IMG/VR virus record: IMGVR_UViG_3300006921_000071
Span: 1 to 32,388 of that record
Length of the DNA stretch: 32,388 nt
From: a virus
Direction: 5' to 3' (one strand)
A model generated the notes under the pieces. That model worked only from the letters and a program-made list of their open reading frames with translations, searched no databases and was not told the origin of the DNA. Each line of letters starts with the position of its first letter. The first letter of the stretch is position 1. Both the position numbers and the translations under genes were made by a program. Shown piece by piece: positions 15,687 to 22,051 of this stretch.

Positions 15687-15745
15687 CAAATATGGTAGCA
15701 CAAAAAAGTGCTGAACTTTAAACTTAAACTAAATAGGTGGTAATT

Positions 15746-16153
15746 ATGGCAACATATAAATCAGGTCCTGTAGAAGGAAATCAATCTTTTAAACCTTTCC
15801 CAGACGGAAATCTTGGCGTTAGATACGCTAAATTTACGGCTACAACTGCAATTGCAGTAAATGATGTAATTCAAATGGTAGACGTGTTTGCTGGTGAAAC
15901 GGTTCATAACATTGTAATCAAAACTGGCGACTTAGACACAGGTACTGCACTTGTGCTTGACGTTGGCGATGGTTCAGATGCTGACTGCTACATTGACGGA
16001 TCAACAATCGGTCAAGCTGGTGGTACAGATACACTAGATGCTAACACCGCACCAAAAACTTACACAGCTGACGACACAATTGATGTCTTAGCTCAAGTTG
16101 GTCCTGGTGGCGGCGGTACTGGTGACATTGAATTATGGGTAACAGTATCGTAA
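15746..16153 (+). CDS. Virion-type protein (head decoration/structural candidate), isolated gene
   Basis: The start chosen is ATG 15746 (MATYKSGPVEG), because AGGTGG upstream is its Shine-Dalgarno; the GTG at 15737 is part of that site. The 135-residue product is acidic, Gly/Thr/Asp-rich and beta-like, with VFAGETVHNIVIKTGD, LDVGDGSDADCYIDGS, PKTYTADDTIDVLAQV and a GGGGTGDIEL end. This pattern resembles small phage structural proteins found near capsid genes, possibly decoration or stabilisation proteins. It is the only rightward gene between two leftward operons, so it probably has its own promoter and may be strongly expressed. Confidence 0.6.
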   Translation: MATYKSGPVEGNQSFKPFPDGNLGVRYAKFTATTAIAVNDVIQMVDVFAGETVHNIVIKTGDLDTGTALVLDVGDGSDADCYIDGSTIGQAGGTDTLDANTAPKTYTADDTIDVLAQVGPGGGGTGDIELWVTVS

Positions 16154-16194
16154 AATACTAACTTCCATGATTTTCCTTTAAGCCCTCTTCAGCA

Positions 16195-16209
16195 TTTAGG
16201 AAACCTAAA
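16195..16209. other. Short hairpin between convergent genes
   Basis: TTTAGG-AAA-CCTAAA is a perfect 6-bp inverted repeat at the convergence of the genes ending at 16153 and 16205. No U-rich tail follows on either strand, so it is not a standard intrinsic terminator. It may still stabilise mRNA ends. Confidence 0.35.
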
Positions 16210-16417
16210 AGGGGTTATCGTTTCTCGAACGGTAGCTCCTTTTTTTTAACACCATACTTTTTGTTCCAGGTAACTCGTGTACTGTAAGCACATCTCCTAC
16301 CTGTAAGCTTAAGTTCTCAATGTTAAGTTCTTTATCAAACTCAATGGTTTTGTCTGCACGCAATATAAAGTTGTAATCTATAAAAGTTATTGATTTTGCT
16401 TCCGTTTGGCTAGCCAT
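16205..16417 (-). CDS. Hypothetical small protein, 70 residues
   Basis: The 70-residue protein contains ITFIDYNFILRADKTIEFDKE and VGDVLTVHELPGTKSMVLKKR, suggesting a small beta-barrel-like fold. No family is recognised. It overlaps the upstream gene by 31 nt in another frame. Its ribosome binding site GGAA lies in the 4-nt loop of a 5-bp hairpin (16420-16433) two bases before the start codon, similar in layout to the other hairpin RBSs. Confidence 0.55.
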   Translation of the reverse strand: MASQTEAKSITFIDYNFILRADKTIEFDKELNIENLSLQVGDVLTVHELPGTKSMVLKKRSYRSRNDNPF

Positions 16418-16674
16418 ACATGAATTCCTTCATCCCATTCTTCTTTAGTTACTCGTATATCGTTAAATTTATAACTAGCACCCTCTTGTGCAATAACATC
16501 TGTAACCTCTTTAAAGTTACCTACGTCTTGATCAAGCAGATCTGCAATCATAATTTGTACTAAATCATTTAGTTCTTTACGACTAATTAATTTAGATGAT
16601 TTTTTGTTGTGAAATATATTACTAAGATGATCTCGTTGTTCATCATTTAGCTCAATTGATATGTTTGTTTTCAT
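16387..16674 (-). CDS. Hypothetical protein, ribbon-helix-helix-like N-terminus
   Basis: The 95-residue protein starts MKTNISIELNDEQRDHL, a beta strand then helix resembling small ribbon-helix-helix DNA-binding proteins. A helical segment (SRKELNDLVQIMIADLL) and a C-terminal YKFNDIRVTKEEWDEGIHVWL region follow. A transcriptional regulator is possible, but the N-terminal resemblance is weak. The ATG at 16674 is directly preceded by a perfect hairpin carrying AGGAG in its loop (16675-16691). A noncoding, structured gap of about 200 nt lies upstream. Confidence 0.55.
   Translation of the reverse strand: MKTNISIELNDEQRDHLSNIFHNKKSSKLISRKELNDLVQIMIADLLDQDVGNFKEVTDVIAQEGASYKFNDIRVTKEEWDEGIHVWLAKRKQNQ
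16420..16433 (-). promoter_or_regulatory. RBS hairpin: GGAA loop, 5-bp stem
   Basis: On the minus strand ATGAA-GGAA-TTCAT places the Shine-Dalgarno in the loop, and the start codon (16417-16415) follows two bases later. It lies inside the coding region of the upstream gene. It is weaker than the AGGAG-loop hairpins but has the same arrangement. Confidence 0.45.
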
Positions 16675-16691
16675 ATAACTCTCCTAGTTAT
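16675..16691 (-). promoter_or_regulatory. RBS hairpin: AGGAG in the loop of a 6-bp stem
   Basis: On the minus strand ATAACT-AGGAG-AGTTAT is a perfect 6-bp stem with the Shine-Dalgarno as its 5-nt loop, abutting the ATG at 16674. It has the same form as the sites at 8773, 19811 and 32352 with an unrelated stem sequence. Confidence 0.75.
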
Positions 16692-16906
16692 TAATAAAAG
16701 CGATGGAACTATTTGCATCCTACTCCTGGCGTGTAGTAAGAGTATTAGATTATGTGCGCTACTCTCTTCTTAAATTTTGGCACAACCATCTATCCGGCGC
16801 GGAATTAGGTTACCAAGACGACCGTGTGTCTGGAAGGTAGTAGGCGGCAGGTTTTAAACTACTTCTGCGAACGCACGCCTCATCGGTCGTTACTGGTCGT
16901 CTTGGT
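16692..16906 (-). other. Structured noncoding gap with 12-bp inverted repeat
   Basis: No gene was seen between 16692 and 16889. ACCAAGACGACC at 16812-16823 and GGTCGTCTTGGT at 16895-16906 are a perfect 12-bp inverted repeat enclosing 71 nt. The right arm overlaps the last codons of the acidic gene ending at 16890. Smaller pairings lie inside (GTAGT with ACTAC) and to the left (AGAGTA with TACTCT). A structured mRNA end or a small RNA is possible. No tRNA cloverleaf could be drawn. Confidence 0.5.
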
Positions 16907-17033
16907 CTCCCTCGGAGTCATCTTCGTCATCATCAACACTACCGTTATTGATTTGATCGAAGAGACTCCGAAGAAGCTCGATTAATTCGTCAGCGTCATC
17001 ATCGCTGAATTTTATGATTATTTCTTTAGGCAT
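16890..17033 (-). CDS. Small acidic protein, 47 residues
   Basis: The start chosen is ATG 17033 (MPKEIIIKFSDDDADELIELL). A further-upstream in-frame start at 17102 would run through a strong hairpin at 17057-17093 and give an unlikely N-terminus. AGGGG lies about 10 nt upstream. The product has a short basic/hydrophobic start, a helical middle and a very acidic tail (DDDEDDSEGDQDDQ). Such acidic peptides can mimic DNA or bind host regulators, but nothing specific is recognised. Its 3' end forms one arm of the 12-bp inverted repeat. Confidence 0.5.
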   Translation of the reverse strand: MPKEIIIKFSDDDADELIELLRSLFDQINNGSVDDDEDDSEGDQDDQ

Positions 17034-17056
17034 ACTATAGTGTACCCCTAATGAAC

Positions 17057-17093
17057 GGGGGAGCAACCAAAGAGTAAACTTTGGCTGTCCCCC
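17057..17093 (-). other. Strong hairpin upstream of the small acidic gene
   Basis: GGGGGA (17057-17062) pairs with TCCCCC (17088-17093), and CCAAAG (17067-17072) pairs with CTTTGG (17079-17084) around a 6-nt loop. It sits in the 125-nt gap 17034-17158. No U-run follows, so it looks like a leader or processing structure rather than a terminator. Confidence 0.6.
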
Positions 17094-17158
17094 AAGGGTC
17101 AATGTTATAGGTGGTAATATGTGGAGGCAACACCCCTAGTAACACTGAACTGAAGAGT

Positions 17159-17362
17159 CTATAACGGTTTCGTAGTATATAAAAACTCAAACCTAATGTT
17201 CAAGCTAGACTCGTAATTTTCTTTGATACGTACAGCATCAGCTAAATCTTCTACCATATGGTCAGCAATTTTTGTTCCATTTGTGTATACGAACATACGC
17301 ATTTTGCCTTCTTCACCATTCTCTTTATAAGTTTTATGAATAGTGATCTCGTTGCAAGACAT
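17159..17362 (-). CDS. Hypothetical protein, 67 residues
   Basis: The 67-residue protein begins MSCNEITIHKTYKENGEEGKM and contains ADHMVEDLADAVRIKENYE, then a beta-like end. The mix of short strands and one helix suggests a small alpha/beta fold. No family is recognised. It starts 2 nt after the upstream zinc-ribbon gene with AAGAGG as ribosome binding site, and it belongs to the leftward MoxR operon by position. Confidence 0.5.
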   Translation of the reverse strand: MSCNEITIHKTYKENGEEGKMRMFVYTNGTKIADHMVEDLADAVRIKENYESSLNIRFEFLYTTKPL

Positions 17363-17363
17363 A

Positions 17364-17564
17364 TTACCTCTTCCAACATTTGTAACCAGTGCACTCTTCT
17401 AAATGAGAACCACAATGTTCACAGTAATCTTCGTCATTGTCCATGGTCATGTCGGTGTCTATAACTAGATGGTCTTGCATCCACGCTTCAGATACACCGT
17501 TAGCTTTGAGCTTATCTTTAATAAGACTTTGAAGCTCTTTGTTTTTTTCTTTTATTCCACTCAT
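17364..17564 (-). CDS. Small zinc-ribbon-like protein
   Basis: The 66-residue protein has a helical N-terminal half (KEKNKELQSLIKDKLKAN) and a C-terminal metal-binding-like motif with CEHC followed by CTGYKC (C-x2-C...C-x4-C). The Cys spacing suggests a small zinc ribbon. It overlaps the upstream gene by 4 nt, indicating coupling. A DNA- or protein-binding role is likely, but no family is recognised. Confidence 0.55.
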   Translation of the reverse strand: MSGIKEKNKELQSLIKDKLKANGVSEAWMQDHLVIDTDMTMDNDEDYCEHCGSHLEECTGYKCWKR

Positions 17565-18115
17565 CCTATTTCAAATCCTCCAGATGCTTTACAGAATTTA
17601 CCAAATTCTATGACATTGTCCATATCAAACGGATAACTTTTTGCAAAACTGTCTTTCATACCGTCTTCACAGGCATTACATTTACCTTTGACATACTGGT
17701 CATCACGTACGCCAGAGCCATCACAGATATCACATTTTTCTTTAGGTAAGTTGTCTTGACTAACTTTATACCAGTCAGCAAATTTTTGTAGCTCACCTGT
17801 TTTGTGAGCTTCGGTTATTTTGTCCGCGATATAATTAGCTTTAATAGCATTAATATGATGGTAGTCATTGAAATCGCCTCCTTTTTTATCTTCATCAGTT
17901 AAAATGTCAGGCGCTATGTAATCACATATGTATGACCAAAGTGGTCTCCACCACCATACATTGTTACGAAAGTAATAACCTGGATTGTCTTGTTCAAACT
18001 TTTCCAGGTCTTCAATAAACTTATCGCGTTCTTCGTTACTTGGTTGTTTCTCCCAATCTATGTCGGGTTTTGTACCGACAAGCTGTGGGTTTTTACCATA
18101 TATATCAAATCCCAT
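17561..18115 (-). CDS. Conserved phage protein with DnaJ-type zinc-finger motifs
   Basis: The 184-residue protein begins MGFDIYGKNP and contains GYYFRNNVWWWRPLWSYI, a block I recognise from hypothetical proteins of marine T4-like and podophages. Near residues 128-148, CDICDGSG and CNACEDG form a C-x2-C-x-G-x-G / C-x2-C-x-x-G pair as in the DnaJ zinc finger. Function is unknown; chaperone-like or metal-binding roles are possible. GGAGG precedes ATG 18115. It overlaps the following gene by 4 nt. Confidence 0.6.
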   Translation of the reverse strand: MGFDIYGKNPQLVGTKPDIDWEKQPSNEERDKFIEDLEKFEQDNPGYYFRNNVWWWRPLWSYICDYIAPDILTDEDKKGGDFNDYHHINAIKANYIADKITEAHKTGELQKFADWYKVSQDNLPKEKCDICDGSGVRDDQYVKGKCNACEDGMKDSFAKSYPFDMDNVIEFGKFCKASGGFEIG

Positions 18116-18117
18116 AC

Positions 18118-18435
18118 CTACCTCCAGTCCGGGTCATGTTGTTTCCATTTAACTGTTGGACCCGTAAAATCAACAGTAAATATTTTGTATTTCTTTTTAG
18201 TCATAGCAAGCTTTTCGTGCGCCATTGTTTTTTTCATAACAAATAAAACAACTGATGCACATAAACCACCTACCATGGCTGCGGCCATACCGCTGAAAGT
18301 TCCATAAAAACAGACCATTAGAGTCACAGTGATCATGACATCAACGAAGATGTCATGACCAATTGCTTTGCGTCCGCCAGCTTTAAGCGCTAGCAAAAGC
18401 AGACCTAATGCGCTGAATATTCCGATTAGCAACAT
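18118..18435 (-). CDS. Multi-pass small membrane protein
   Basis: The start chosen is ATG 18435 (MLLIGIFSALG), because GGAGGG lies about 10 nt upstream; a TTG at 18474 has no such support. The roughly 105-residue product has hydrophobic segments at about 1-18 and two more between about 30 and 70 (VMITVTLMVCFYGTFSGMAAAMVGGLCASVVLFV), then a basic tail ending HDPDWR. It is the third of three consecutive small membrane proteins. No function is recognised; a superinfection-exclusion or holin-like role would fit form only. Confidence 0.55.
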   Translation of the reverse strand: MLLIGIFSALGLLLLALKAGGRKAIGHDIFVDVMITVTLMVCFYGTFSGMAAAMVGGLCASVVLFVMKKTMAHEKLAMTKKKYKIFTVDFTGPTVKWKQHDPDWR

Positions 18436-18532
18436 TATTTCTTTCCCTCCACATAAGGTAAGCCATATAAGCAAATTGTATGGCTTCGATTAATATCCAC
18501 AAAACTGTGGTAACAGTTGAAACTACGTTCAT
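18383..18532 (-). CDS. Single-pass membrane peptide, 49 residues
   Basis: The ATG at 18532 overlaps the preceding stop as ATGA and has AGGAG six bases upstream, so it is well supported despite its size. The product begins MNVVSTVTTVLWILIEAI and has one hydrophobic helix followed by a basic tail (WRERNNVANRNIQRIR). Its last 53 nt overlap the next membrane protein in another frame. Tight coupling of three membrane peptides (18711, 18532, 18435) suggests a small envelope-acting cassette. Confidence 0.55.
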   Translation of the reverse strand: MNVVSTVTTVLWILIEAIQFAYMAYLMWRERNNVANRNIQRIRSAFASA

Positions 18533-18711
18533 TGTTTACTCCTATATAGTAGATACATACACACACTCACAAGAAACAATACAGACATCAGTGTAATGAC
18601 ATGATGCAATGTTGATGCAAGTGCAACTAAACCTAATAAAATACTGGCTCCGATCAATACAGAGTTTTTGTAATCTATTAGGAATTCTTTAAATTTTGAT
18701 AACTTCACCAT
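18529..18711 (-). CDS. Small two-helix membrane protein, 60 residues
   Basis: The start chosen is ATG 18711 (MVKLSKFKEFLIDY), with AGGAGG seven bases upstream; the longer frame from 18843 lies inside the VWA gene and is rejected. The product has a basic N-terminus and two hydrophobic helices (SVLIGASILLGLVALAS and HVITLMSVLFLVSVCMYLLY). This holin-like topology is suggestive only. Its first 23 nt overlap the end of the VWA gene. Confidence 0.55.
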   Translation of the reverse strand: MVKLSKFKEFLIDYKNSVLIGASILLGLVALASTLHHVITLMSVLFLVSVCMYLLYRSKQ

Positions 18712-19807
18712 AAGGTGCCTCCTCACTAGCTGTTGTAACCCATAAAACTGGGTATGGTGGTTGATCTCCGAAGTCGTTTGACTCCAAGTCGGTAAGATAC
18801 ACAAGAGCAGATACTGCTGGGTGTCGTTCATTGATGTAATCAATTACTGGACTAAAGCAGGTACCACCTCTACCTTCGTAAGTAACTTTAAGTGGTAGAT
18901 TTTCTCTAGTGTATTCTTCATCGGCACGTACTTCGGTATCACATTGTAGAAAATGAATACGCTCAGGATTTGTGTCATGAAGTATAGAAGTGATCTCGCC
19001 AGTAAACTGTTCTAGCTCTGCATTACTGATTGAGCCAGAAGTATCTACAGCAACTGCGATTTCTTCTAAACATGGAGTATGCAATGACGGTAAGTACATA
19101 CCTTGTGCAATGAACCTACGATTAGGTCGTATCCATGTAAAGTCTGATTTGTTGTTGGAACGTAAGAACCTAGCCAACGTCATCTTCCAATCAACTTTAG
19201 GTGCTAATGCTTTTTCTATAAGTTCTTGTAAATGACCAGGTAATTTACCCATTGACTTAGCAGCTTCTGCTGCTTGTTGAATAGCAATTTCTATATCAGC
19301 TTCGAATTTACCTGACGCTGAACCATCACCGATAGATGGGTGGTCCATAACTCCACCACACCCACCGGGATCGTCTCCGTCTAGAAGTATTACTCCAAAC
19401 GGACTATTGCCGTCTCCTAAATCGTCAGGCAGCAAATTGTATACTTCTTCTGTAGACATACCGTCGTACTTGTCATCCAAGAGTTCGGTATGTGGAAGTA
19501 TGAAATTACTTTTCTTAAGAGCAAGATTGATTACATAATCAGCAGCGATATTCCACTTTTGTGGGTCACGATGATCACGACGTAGCATGTGCATAAGAGC
19601 TACATGCATAACTTCGTGTGCAATAAGACCAATGCGTTCTTCGTCACGTAATTTTAGAAACCACTTTGGGTTGTACTTGATGCACTCACCATCGGTTGCT
19701 GCTGTACCTACGCTTTCATCTTCAATAGGTTTTAAGCGTAGAGCTAGCGTCCCGAAAAATGGGCTACTAAGAATTAGCTGGGATCTAGCTTTTGTATACT
19801 CTTGCAT
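18689..19807 (-). CDS. DUF2201-type VWA domain/putative metallopeptidase, partner of MoxR ATPase
   Basis: The protein has about 372 residues from ATG 19807 (MQEYTKARSQL). The ATG at 19816 sits inside the RBS hairpin with no spacing from AGGAG, so it is less likely. The N-terminal half contains a zinc-peptidase-like HEVMH (about 64-68) within LIAHEVMHVALMHML. The C-terminal half is a VWA-like domain with MIDAS residues DTSGS in IAVAVDTSGSIS. Proteins with this architecture pair with MoxR-like AAA ATPases, as here (20541-21557), in ATP-dependent chaperone-like assemblies, for example for metal insertion or protein remodelling. Its presence in a phage is unexplained. Confidence 0.85.
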   Translation of the reverse strand: MQEYTKARSQLILSSPFFGTLALRLKPIEDESVGTAATDGECIKYNPKWFLKLRDEERIGLIAHEVMHVALMHMLRRDHRDPQKWNIAADYVINLALKKSNFILPHTELLDDKYDGMSTEEVYNLLPDDLGDGNSPFGVILLDGDDPGGCGGVMDHPSIGDGSASGKFEADIEIAIQQAAEAAKSMGKLPGHLQELIEKALAPKVDWKMTLARFLRSNNKSDFTWIRPNRRFIAQGMYLPSLHTPCLEEIAVAVDTSGSISNAELEQFTGEITSILHDTNPERIHFLQCDTEVRADEEYTRENLPLKVTYEGRGGTCFSPVIDYINERHPAVSALVYLTDLESNDFGDQPPYPVLWVTTASEEAPYGEVIKI

Positions 19808-19808
19808 A

Positions 19809-20531
19809 TTACTCATCTCCTATGAGTGACGCAGTCAGAATGGTTTTGTTTAAGTCGTTGTCTACAACAACTTGGTCAGCCATTTCTTTCTGCTGTTCTT
19901 GTTTACGCTTGCGTTGTTGTTTCTCATGAACTTTGGCAAGCTTTTCTGGTTCTACTAATTTAGACAACGCAGGCCAAGCCTTCATAGCTTGGTTTAACGT
20001 AGTAAATTTAAGCAGTAACATATTTACTTTGTGACCTGCTATCTCACGTTGTGCTTGTACTTTGCTGTTGTACTCTATGCATTCACATAAGTAATTAAGA
20101 TCTGCGTCTTCGTATCTATTGAAATTATATTGAAGATGCTCCATAGACGAACTGTAACTACTAGTAGAAACACCCATAGGTACAGCACGTTCTGTAGATA
20201 GGGGTACTGATATGCGATAATCTTCATTTAGTTCTGTTTCAGATGTCATATCTTCATCATCATAAGCATGACTAGTTCTTGTATCATTAATAGGAACTAG
20301 ACAAGTAAGATTACTCGTTTTACTGAACATAGCGTCAGGATCTATAATGTCACCCAGATGTTCACGCATAGCTTCTTTAGCAGCTTCTACTTTAGGGCCG
20401 ATGTATCTGTTGTAGATAGCATCGCCACGTGTAACATCTAGTTCCATTGTTGGATTAGACTTTTTATGTGAGTCTTCAAATTTGTTGACGATGTCACGTC
20501 GCAAATAGTCAGACATTCTTACTGTACTCAT
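19809..20531 (-). CDS. Unknown protein between MoxR and VWA genes (possible Nmad5-like)
   Basis: The 240-residue protein begins MSTVRMSDYLRRDIVNKFED and contains LTCLVPINDTR, a Ser/Tyr-rich middle and a C-terminal LNQAMKAWPALSKLVEP followed by a Lys/Gln-rich coiled coil. The pattern loosely recalls phage nucleotide-modification-associated (Nmad5-type) proteins, but this is a weak impression. Its position between the MoxR and VWA genes suggests a substrate or adaptor of that pair. A GGAGG ribosome binding site precedes ATG 20531, flanked by a short TATA/TATA stem. Confidence 0.45.
   Translation of the reverse strand: MSTVRMSDYLRRDIVNKFEDSHKKSNPTMELDVTRGDAIYNRYIGPKVEAAKEAMREHLGDIIDPDAMFSKTSNLTCLVPINDTRTSHAYDDEDMTSETELNEDYRISVPLSTERAVPMGVSTSSYSSSMEHLQYNFNRYEDADLNYLCECIEYNSKVQAQREIAGHKVNMLLLKFTTLNQAMKAWPALSKLVEPEKLAKVHEKQQRKRKQEQQKEMADQVVVDNDLNKTILTASLIGDE
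19811..19827 (-). promoter_or_regulatory. RBS hairpin: AGGAG in the loop of a 6-bp stem
   Basis: On the minus strand ACTCAT-AGGAG-ATGAGT is a perfect 6-bp stem, followed after three bases by the preferred start at 19807 of the VWA gene. The upstream gene's stop region overlaps it. The stem differs from those at 8773, 16675 and 32352. Confidence 0.75.
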
Positions 20532-20540
20532 ATATACCTC

Positions 20541-21557
20541 CTATAAAATTACAGTTGAGTTATGAGACAACCACTTATCTACAGCGTCGTGTGTGATAAT
20601 TGATTTGTCTTTAATAACAGATTGTTTAATTGAAATAACTTGAAACTCTGTAGGTAACTTCTTGATTACCTTAACAATGTTTTCTATTTTCTCTGGACAC
20701 GCACGAGCTGCCAGAGCACCTGATAGAGCATACAAAACAGCCGGACTGTCGTCTGACTTGTAAGATGCTGGATTGTCTATGAGATAATCTATATCAGGCA
20801 AAGCTGAATAAATTTCTCTAAACGCTACGTATTCACCCGCTGGACCGTCACCGACAAGAGAAGATACACCGTAGAACAGTGTTTCTTCGTCCACGGCCGG
20901 TAACTTTAGTCGTTTGTCAACGAACGACCAGCTCCGAGGAGTCGGAAAAGCGTAGTTTTCAGCATTGAAATCAAACAGCAAGTTGGGTCTGTATCGTAAG
21001 AACGATACGAGAGACGTATCCACTCCATTGGATACTGCCCACTCACACCAATCATCCAGATCGGCTGAAAGCTCGTAGTGCGCCAATCTGTTTCTAACAG
21101 GTGATGGCATTTGATAGACAGCTGCAGCATCAGTAAGTCTGTTACCAGCCGCAATGATTGACCAGCCGTCAGGTAATTTGTAATTACCGACTTCCCTGGT
21201 TATCAACAACTGTAGGAACGCGTTCTGAGTTGCAGGTGGTGCAGTTGGTAATTCGTCAATAAGAAAAATACCTTCTGTACCGTCTCTGTCTGCTATTGGA
21301 AACACATCAGGCACAGCCCAACGTGTAAATCTTTTTGCAGATTCTTTGAGTTGTGCTACGTACGGCACACCTCTAACATCTACCGGGTCAAACAGGTTAG
21401 CCCTGAAGTCCAGTAGTTTCTTGTTGGTTTCATCAGCGATCTGTTGTGGGATCTCCGACTTACCTATGCCGGGACCACCCCATATCATGGTGTTGATGCC
21501 CGCTTGCATGTTTTGTTTTATCTCAGACTTTAGATGAGATGGTTTAATTGAATGCAT
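20541..21557 (-). CDS. MoxR-like AAA+ ATPase
   Basis: The 338-residue protein has Walker A WGGPGIGKSE (about 26-35), Walker B GIFLIDELP (96-104) and sensor I SIIAAGNRL (133-141). Next comes MPSPVRNRLAHYEL, the arginine-finger region of MoxR-type ATPases. These act as hexameric chaperones with VWA-domain partners, and such a partner is encoded two genes downstream. GAGGAG precedes ATG 21557. Phage MoxR proteins have been noted elsewhere without a known job; possible roles are virion protein maturation or host takeover. Confidence 0.88.
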   Translation of the reverse strand: MHSIKPSHLKSEIKQNMQAGINTMIWGGPGIGKSEIPQQIADETNKKLLDFRANLFDPVDVRGVPYVAQLKESAKRFTRWAVPDVFPIADRDGTEGIFLIDELPTAPPATQNAFLQLLITREVGNYKLPDGWSIIAAGNRLTDAAAVYQMPSPVRNRLAHYELSADLDDWCEWAVSNGVDTSLVSFLRYRPNLLFDFNAENYAFPTPRSWSFVDKRLKLPAVDEETLFYGVSSLVGDGPAGEYVAFREIYSALPDIDYLIDNPASYKSDDSPAVLYALSGALAARACPEKIENIVKVIKKLPTEFQVISIKQSVIKDKSIITHDAVDKWLSHNSTVIL

Positions 21558-21578
21558 AATTTACTCCTCGTTCATGAT

Positions 21579-21797
21579 TCATGTTTCTATTGGTTCGATA
21601 TCGCGAATCTTTATGTGACCCGCAGACACTTGTTCTAAAAAAGAACGCAAAGCTAACTGGCTATACTCAATTGACTCATCCCTAGGGAACGGCGCTTCGA
21701 ACTCAACAGTTATTTGCATGTCTACACAAGCTGCATCTACAAACGTAGCTCGGTAATAACGTTGCTTAGGCTCTTTTATATCTATTTGCTTACTCAT
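21579..21797 (-). CDS. Hypothetical protein at head of the MoxR operon
   Basis: The start chosen is ATG 21797 (MSKQIDIKEPKQRY), preceded by GGAGGAG; a start at 21812 would lie before that site. The 72-residue product has beta-strand-like segments (YYRATFVDAACVDMQITVEFEAPF) and ends in a short helix and IKIRDIEPIE. No family is recognised. It begins about 31 nt after an intrinsic-terminator-like hairpin (21829-21856), leaving no room for a promoter, so it is probably controlled by read-through of that terminator. Confidence 0.55.
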   Translation of the reverse strand: MSKQIDIKEPKQRYYRATFVDAACVDMQITVEFEAPFPRDESIEYSQLALRSFLEQVSAGHIKIRDIEPIET

Positions 21798-21828
21798 ATT
21801 TAACTCCTCCACGTAAAGTGTAATTACT

Positions 21829-21856
21829 AAAAAAAGTGCAATAACTTAACTTGCAC
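21829..21856 (-). terminator. Intrinsic terminator/attenuator before the MoxR operon
   Basis: On the minus strand GTGCAA (complement of 21856-21851) pairs with TTGCAC (complement of 21841-21836) around a 9-nt loop, followed by seven U (complement of 21835-21829). It lies only about 31 nt before the 21797 start codon, so it is best read as an attenuator. Confidence 0.7.
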
Positions 21857-22051
21857 ATAAACCAGTGTACTCTACGTGGCGTCATTTACTGTCGCAGGGA
21901 CATAAGTTCCACGTGGAACATGGCGAGCGTAGTCACGCTAAGAGCGGATCCGGGCCGTATTGTAAGCCGAAGGTTTAAGCGGACAGCTCGCGAGAGATGT
22001 ACGCGACAAATCGGCGGGATCGGCCTGCGTGATAGCGAGCCGACTAGACAT
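21857..22051 (-). ncRNA. Noncoding leader or small RNA between two terminators
   Basis: About 195 nt, visibly richer in G and C than the genes, lies between minus-strand terminators at 22052-22087 and 21829-21856. No coding frame is convincing. A TACAAT -10-like element (complement of 21959-21964) could start a transcript of about 95-120 nt ending at the 21829 terminator. Local hairpins include AGCGT-AGTC-ACGCT (21926-21939) and TCGCG/CGCGA pairing near 21988-22006. It may be a riboregulator leader for the MoxR operon or a free small RNA. Confidence 0.45.
21905..21920. other. parS-like palindrome (candidate ParB binding site)
   Basis: AGTTCCACGTGGAACA matches the bacterial chromosomal parS consensus TGTTNCACGTGNAACA except at its first base. 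The central 14 bp, GTTCCACGTGGAAC, are a perfect palindrome. No ParA or ParB gene is present in the window, so binding by a host ParB would be required. As RNA it could instead fold as GTTCC-ACGT-GGAAC in the leader. Confidence 0.55.

Noticed and set aside
19808-19816. ATG at 19816 as start of the VWA gene
   Set aside because: It directly follows AGGAG with no spacing and is part of the hairpin stem; ATG 19807 has a suitable 9-nt spacing.
16675-22051. tRNA genes in the structured gaps at 16692-16889 and 21857-22051
   Set aside because: Neither strand gives a T-loop GTTCRANYC consensus with a matching acceptor stem; pairings do not make a cloverleaf.
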